Positions 3,714 through 6,143 of a stretch of 6,143 bases of DNA are shown here, in pieces. How positions within the stretch are numbered: position 1 is the first letter of the stretch; every line of letters begins with the position of its first letter. The notes under the pieces are model-generated. The model worked only from the letters and a program-made list of their open reading frames with translations, did no database searches and was not told the origin of the DNA. A program made the position numbers and the translations under genes. Origin of the DNA: Chloroflexota bacterium (GTDB taxonomy: Bacteria > Chloroflexota > Dormibacteria > Dormibacterales > Dormibacteraceae). The stretch covers positions 1-6,143 of the forward strand of contig VBKD01000167.1 in assembly GCA_005888075.1 (NCBI GenBank), read 5' to 3'.

Positions 3714-6143
3714 ATGAGTGAAGTCAGGACGGAGCCACAGCTGTCTTCCCCCCCGAGTGGGGAAGTGGCGCGCAGCACCGAAGGGGCCGACGGCAACGGC
3801 CTGGTTCCAGCGGCAAGGCCACGCTTCAAGGTGGTCGTCCACCGCCTTGACGGGGGTCTCGAGGAGGGCGAATCCGACAGCCGCAAATTCACGCCCCAGG
3901 GCTACCCGATCTATTCGCCGGCCGACCCCGAGAAGGCCCGATTCACCCCGGTCGAAGACATCAAGTACGTGGTCTTCGGCTCGGTGGACGACCCGACGCT
4001 GGACAACGACCCCGGCGACCGCAGCGATGCTCGCAAGGCGATCCTCCGCTTCCGCGACGGCGAGTGGATCGCGGCCTACATGGACCAGGCGCAACCGCCT
4101 GACGCCGAAGGCATCGCGATCCGGATCCGCCTCCAGGAAAGACAGCGCGTAATCCCGGCGATAGCCGCGTCGTCCTCGGTGCTCGAGATGCAGTTCGTCG
4201 AGATGTGGACCGCGACCGGGGCGCCGGCGGCCCAACCTCAGCGACGCCGCTCCGACATCATGGCCGCCGCGGCTCGAGAAGGTCACGACCTTAACAGGCT
4301 CGCCGACGACTTCCGCGACCGCCTGGCCCTCATCCGGGACGTCGGCCTGACGACGGGCGACACGCTCGCGTTCTCGCGAGCCGTGCGCACGCACCTCGAC
4401 CGTTTTCTCCTCGAGGACAGCATTGCCCTCAGCGCCCAGGAGAAGTCAGCGCTGGCCGACATCATCCTTCGCGCCGCCGTCGGTTATGGACCGCTGGACA
4501 GCCTCCTTCACGACCGCTCGGTCAGCGAGATCATGGTCAACGGACCAGACCAGGTCTTCATCGAGCGGCGCGGCGTCCTGATCAAGGCCGATATCCGTTT
4601 CGAGGACGAAAACCAGCTTCTCGAAACCATCCGGCGCATGGTGGCCACCACCGGCCGGCACATCGACGGTCTCAACCCGATGGTCGACGCAAGGCTGCCC
4701 GATGGCAGCCGCGTCAACGCGATCATCCGGCCCGCCGCGATCCACGGGCCCGCCCTGACCATCCGCAAATTCAAGGACGCGGTGCTCGGCGTGGACGACC
4801 TGAAGCACGAAGGCAGCATCAGCCCAGCGATGGCGGACTTCCTGGAGGCCGCGGTGCTGGGTCGCATGAACATCCTCGTGTCAGGCGGCACAGGCTCCGG
4901 CAAGACGACGACTTTGAACGTCATCGCAAGGTTCATCCCAACCAACCAGCGCGTCATCACGATCGAGGACGCGGCCGAGCTTCAGATCGACCACCCACAC
5001 GTCATCGCCCTAGAGCACCGCCCCGCCAACGTCGAAGGCAAAGGTGAGCTGACCATCAGGCAGCTGCTGCGCAACAGCCTTCGAATGCGGCCGGACCGAA
5101 TCCTGGTCGGTGAGGTCCGCGGCGCCGAGGCGCTCGACATGCTGCAGGCGATGAACACCGGTCACGACGGATCGATGTCGACCATCCACTCCAACTCCGC
5201 GCGAGACGCGCTGTCACGTCTCGAGACGATGGTGATGATGGCGTCGATCGATATCCCCTTCGAGGCCGTGCGCGCACAGATCGCCTCGGCAGTAAACCTG
5301 ATCGTGCACCAGGCTCGTATGCCGGACGGCCGTCGCAAGGTCGCGCAGATCGCGGAGGTCGTCGGCTATGACGCGAATGGCCCGATCCTCCGCGACATCT
5401 TCTTGCTCGGCATGGGCTCGGACCTGCGGCTGGAGTTCAATGCCACCGGCTACGTGCCCACCTCGCTGGACAAGGCGGCTTTCTACGGCGTTCAGGTCAA
5501 CCAGGACCTGTTCGACCCCGTCAAGGCTCGATACATCCCCGCGGGCTCGGACAGCATGATGCCGGTGGTCAAGGACCCGTTGATGTCGGGCCAGGGCAAG
5601 ACGGAAAACGTGGTCCGTCAGGTGGTGGTCGTGCCGTTTAGCTCGGACCGGCCCGCCGCGGCTGCCCCGGCCGGCGGCGCACAGGCTGCCGCCCAGACTC
5701 CTGAGATGCAGGAGGAGATGCGCAAGCTGATCGACGCCGCCCGCTCCGCCGTCGCCGACCTGCAGGCCGCCACCCCGACGGCGGCCGCCAACGCCGTAGC
5801 GGGCGCTCCCTCCCTCCAGGCACCCATAGGGGTGGCCGGCCAGGCCTATGGAGGCGTGGCGGACATGCACGCGCACCAGGCTCTGGAGGCGGCCACGGCG
5901 ATGGCGCGGGCGACGACGGCCCTCGGCCAGCTTGCGGCCGCTTCGAGCGGGTTTTCCGGCATGCTGCCGACAGTCAAGGCCGCCGAGGGATCAATTGGTC
6001 CCGCCGGGGCCAGCAGGCGTATCCAGGCGGTCATCGAGAGCCTGATCACCCGCCGCAGCCTCAACCTGCGGCTTGCCCCCGCCATCACCCAGGCTTTCGA
6101 GGGCGCTGAGCTCAAGGCCAGCGAGTACGCGGCAGAAACAAAG
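3714..6143 (+). CDS. cpaF: CpaF/TadA-type secretion ATPase with N-terminal tandem domain and long C-terminal extension (3'-partial)
   Basis: An uninterrupted frame of 810 codons, still open at the right edge. CpaF/TadA ATPases are cytoplasmic hexamers that power Tad (Flp) pili and related machines. Residues 1-36 look disordered. Residues 38-163 form a two-part domain not found in ordinary CpaF, with similar halves beginning FKVVVHRLDGG and RKAILRFRDGEW. Residues 185-256 are helical. Residues 257-602 match CpaF: VGYGPLDSLL, MVNGPDQVFIERRG, Walker A GGTGSGKT (391-398), Asp box TIEDAAEL (Glu418), Walker B RILVGEVRG (Glu467), His box GHDGSMSTIHSNS (His484, His492) and the usual tail FNATGYVP. All catalytic motifs look intact. 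The family usually ends about there. Here at least 208 residues follow: a Pro/Ala-rich linker, a helix at 664-686 (EMQEEMRKLIDAARSAV), an Ala-rich stretch, and residues 767-810, which resemble the N-terminal region of TadB-type platform proteins. ATG 3714 is the only reasonable start after the in-frame stop at 3675; its Shine-Dalgarno is weak. Confidence 0.93.
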   Translation, partial: MSEVRTEPQLSSPPSGEVARSTEGADGNGLVPAARPRFKVVVHRLDGGLEEGESDSRKFTPQGYPIYSPADPEKARFTPVEDIKYVVFGSVDDPTLDNDPGDRSDARKAILRFRDGEWIAAYMDQAQPPDAEGIAIRIRLQERQRVIPAIAASSSVLEMQFVEMWTATGAPAAQPQRRRSDIMAAAAREGHDLNRLADDFRDRLALIRDVGLTTGDTLAFSRAVRTHLDRFLLEDSIALSAQEKSALADIILRAAVGYGPLDSLLHDRSVSEIMVNGPDQVFIERRGVLIKADIRFEDENQLLETIRRMVATTGRHIDGLNPMVDARLPDGSRVNAIIRPAAIHGPALTIRKFKDAVLGVDDLKHEGSISPAMADFLEAAVLGRMNILVSGGTGSGKTTTLNVIARFIPTNQRVITIEDAAELQIDHPHVIALEHRPANVEGKGELTIRQLLRNSLRMRPDRILVGEVRGAEALDMLQAMNTGHDGSMSTIHSNSARDALSRLETMVMMASIDIPFEAVRAQIASAVNLIVHQARMPDGRRKVAQIAEVVGYDANGPILRDIFLLGMGSDLRLEFNATGYVPTSLDKAAFYGVQVNQDLFDPVKARYIPAGSDSMMPVVKDPLMSGQGKTENVVRQVVVVPFSSDRPAAAAPAGGAQAAAQTPEMQEEMRKLIDAARSAVADLQAATPTAAANAVAGAPSLQAPIGVAGQAYGGVADMHAHQALEAATAMARATTALGQLAAASSGFSGMLPTVKAAEGSIGPAGASRRIQAVIESLITRRSLNLRLAPAITQAFEGAELKASEYAAETK

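Noticed and set aside
3642..4394. A 250-codon minus-strand open frame
   Set aside because: It lies antisense to the start of the CpaF-like gene, whose frame is continuous and has domain structure. The antisense product is Arg/Val/Asp-rich with no motif, as expected opposite GC-rich coding DNA.
1..6143. CRISPR arrays, tRNA/rRNA genes, insertion sequences or phage-defence genes
   Set aside because: I found no repeated spacer structure, no cloverleaf or rRNA-like segment, no transposase or terminal repeats, and no defence-type domain anywhere in the window.

Overview
This is a GC-rich, gene-dense bacterial window with GTG and probable CTG starts and 4-nt stop/start overlaps. The gene style (RsbU/RsbV/RsbW-like partner switching, REC-GGDEF, a TadA/CpaF ATPase) fits a high-GC soil-type lineage such as Chloroflexota, Dormibacterota or Actinomycetota. 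That placement is an inference from style only, since no marker gene is present.

Layout. (1) 1-294, plus strand: the C-terminal receiver domain of a protein that begins outside the window, probably a hybrid histidine kinase. (2) 295-559: a convergent intergenic gap with no recognisable gene and one long-range inverted repeat. (3) 560-1699, minus strand: a two-domain regulator, receiver plus SpoIIE/RsbU-type PP2C phosphatase. (4) 1700-1765: a short divergent control region. (5) 1766-3649, plus strand: a tightly packed operon of a STAS anti-anti-sigma factor (probable CTG start), a broken RsbW-like anti-sigma/kinase gene, a 77-residue protein that is only a histidine-kinase dimerisation/phosphoacceptor domain, and a receiver-GGDEF protein. 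(6) 3650-3713: a short gap with a palindrome and a candidate promoter. (7) 3714 to the right edge, plus strand: a very large CpaF/TadA-type secretion ATPase, at least 810 residues and still open at the window end. It carries an N-terminal domain with two similar halves and a long C-terminal extension absent from ordinary CpaF.

How the parts may work together (inference). The phosphatase and STAS protein form the usual partner-switch pair: an RsbW-like kinase phosphorylates the STAS serine and an RsbU-like phosphatase removes the phosphate. Here the kinase encoded between them has lost its ATP-binding core and reading frame, so the switch is either dead, served by a kinase elsewhere, or now uses the STAS protein in another role. 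The DHp-only protein and the receiver-GGDEF protein are translationally coupled and could form a phosphorelay step ending in c-di-GMP-type signalling. The CpaF-like ATPase next door would power a Tad-type pilus or related secretion machine.

Most interesting points: the enlarged CpaF, whose last visible residues resemble the start of a TadB-type platform protein; the damaged rsbW inside an otherwise intact operon; and the stand-alone DHp protein.
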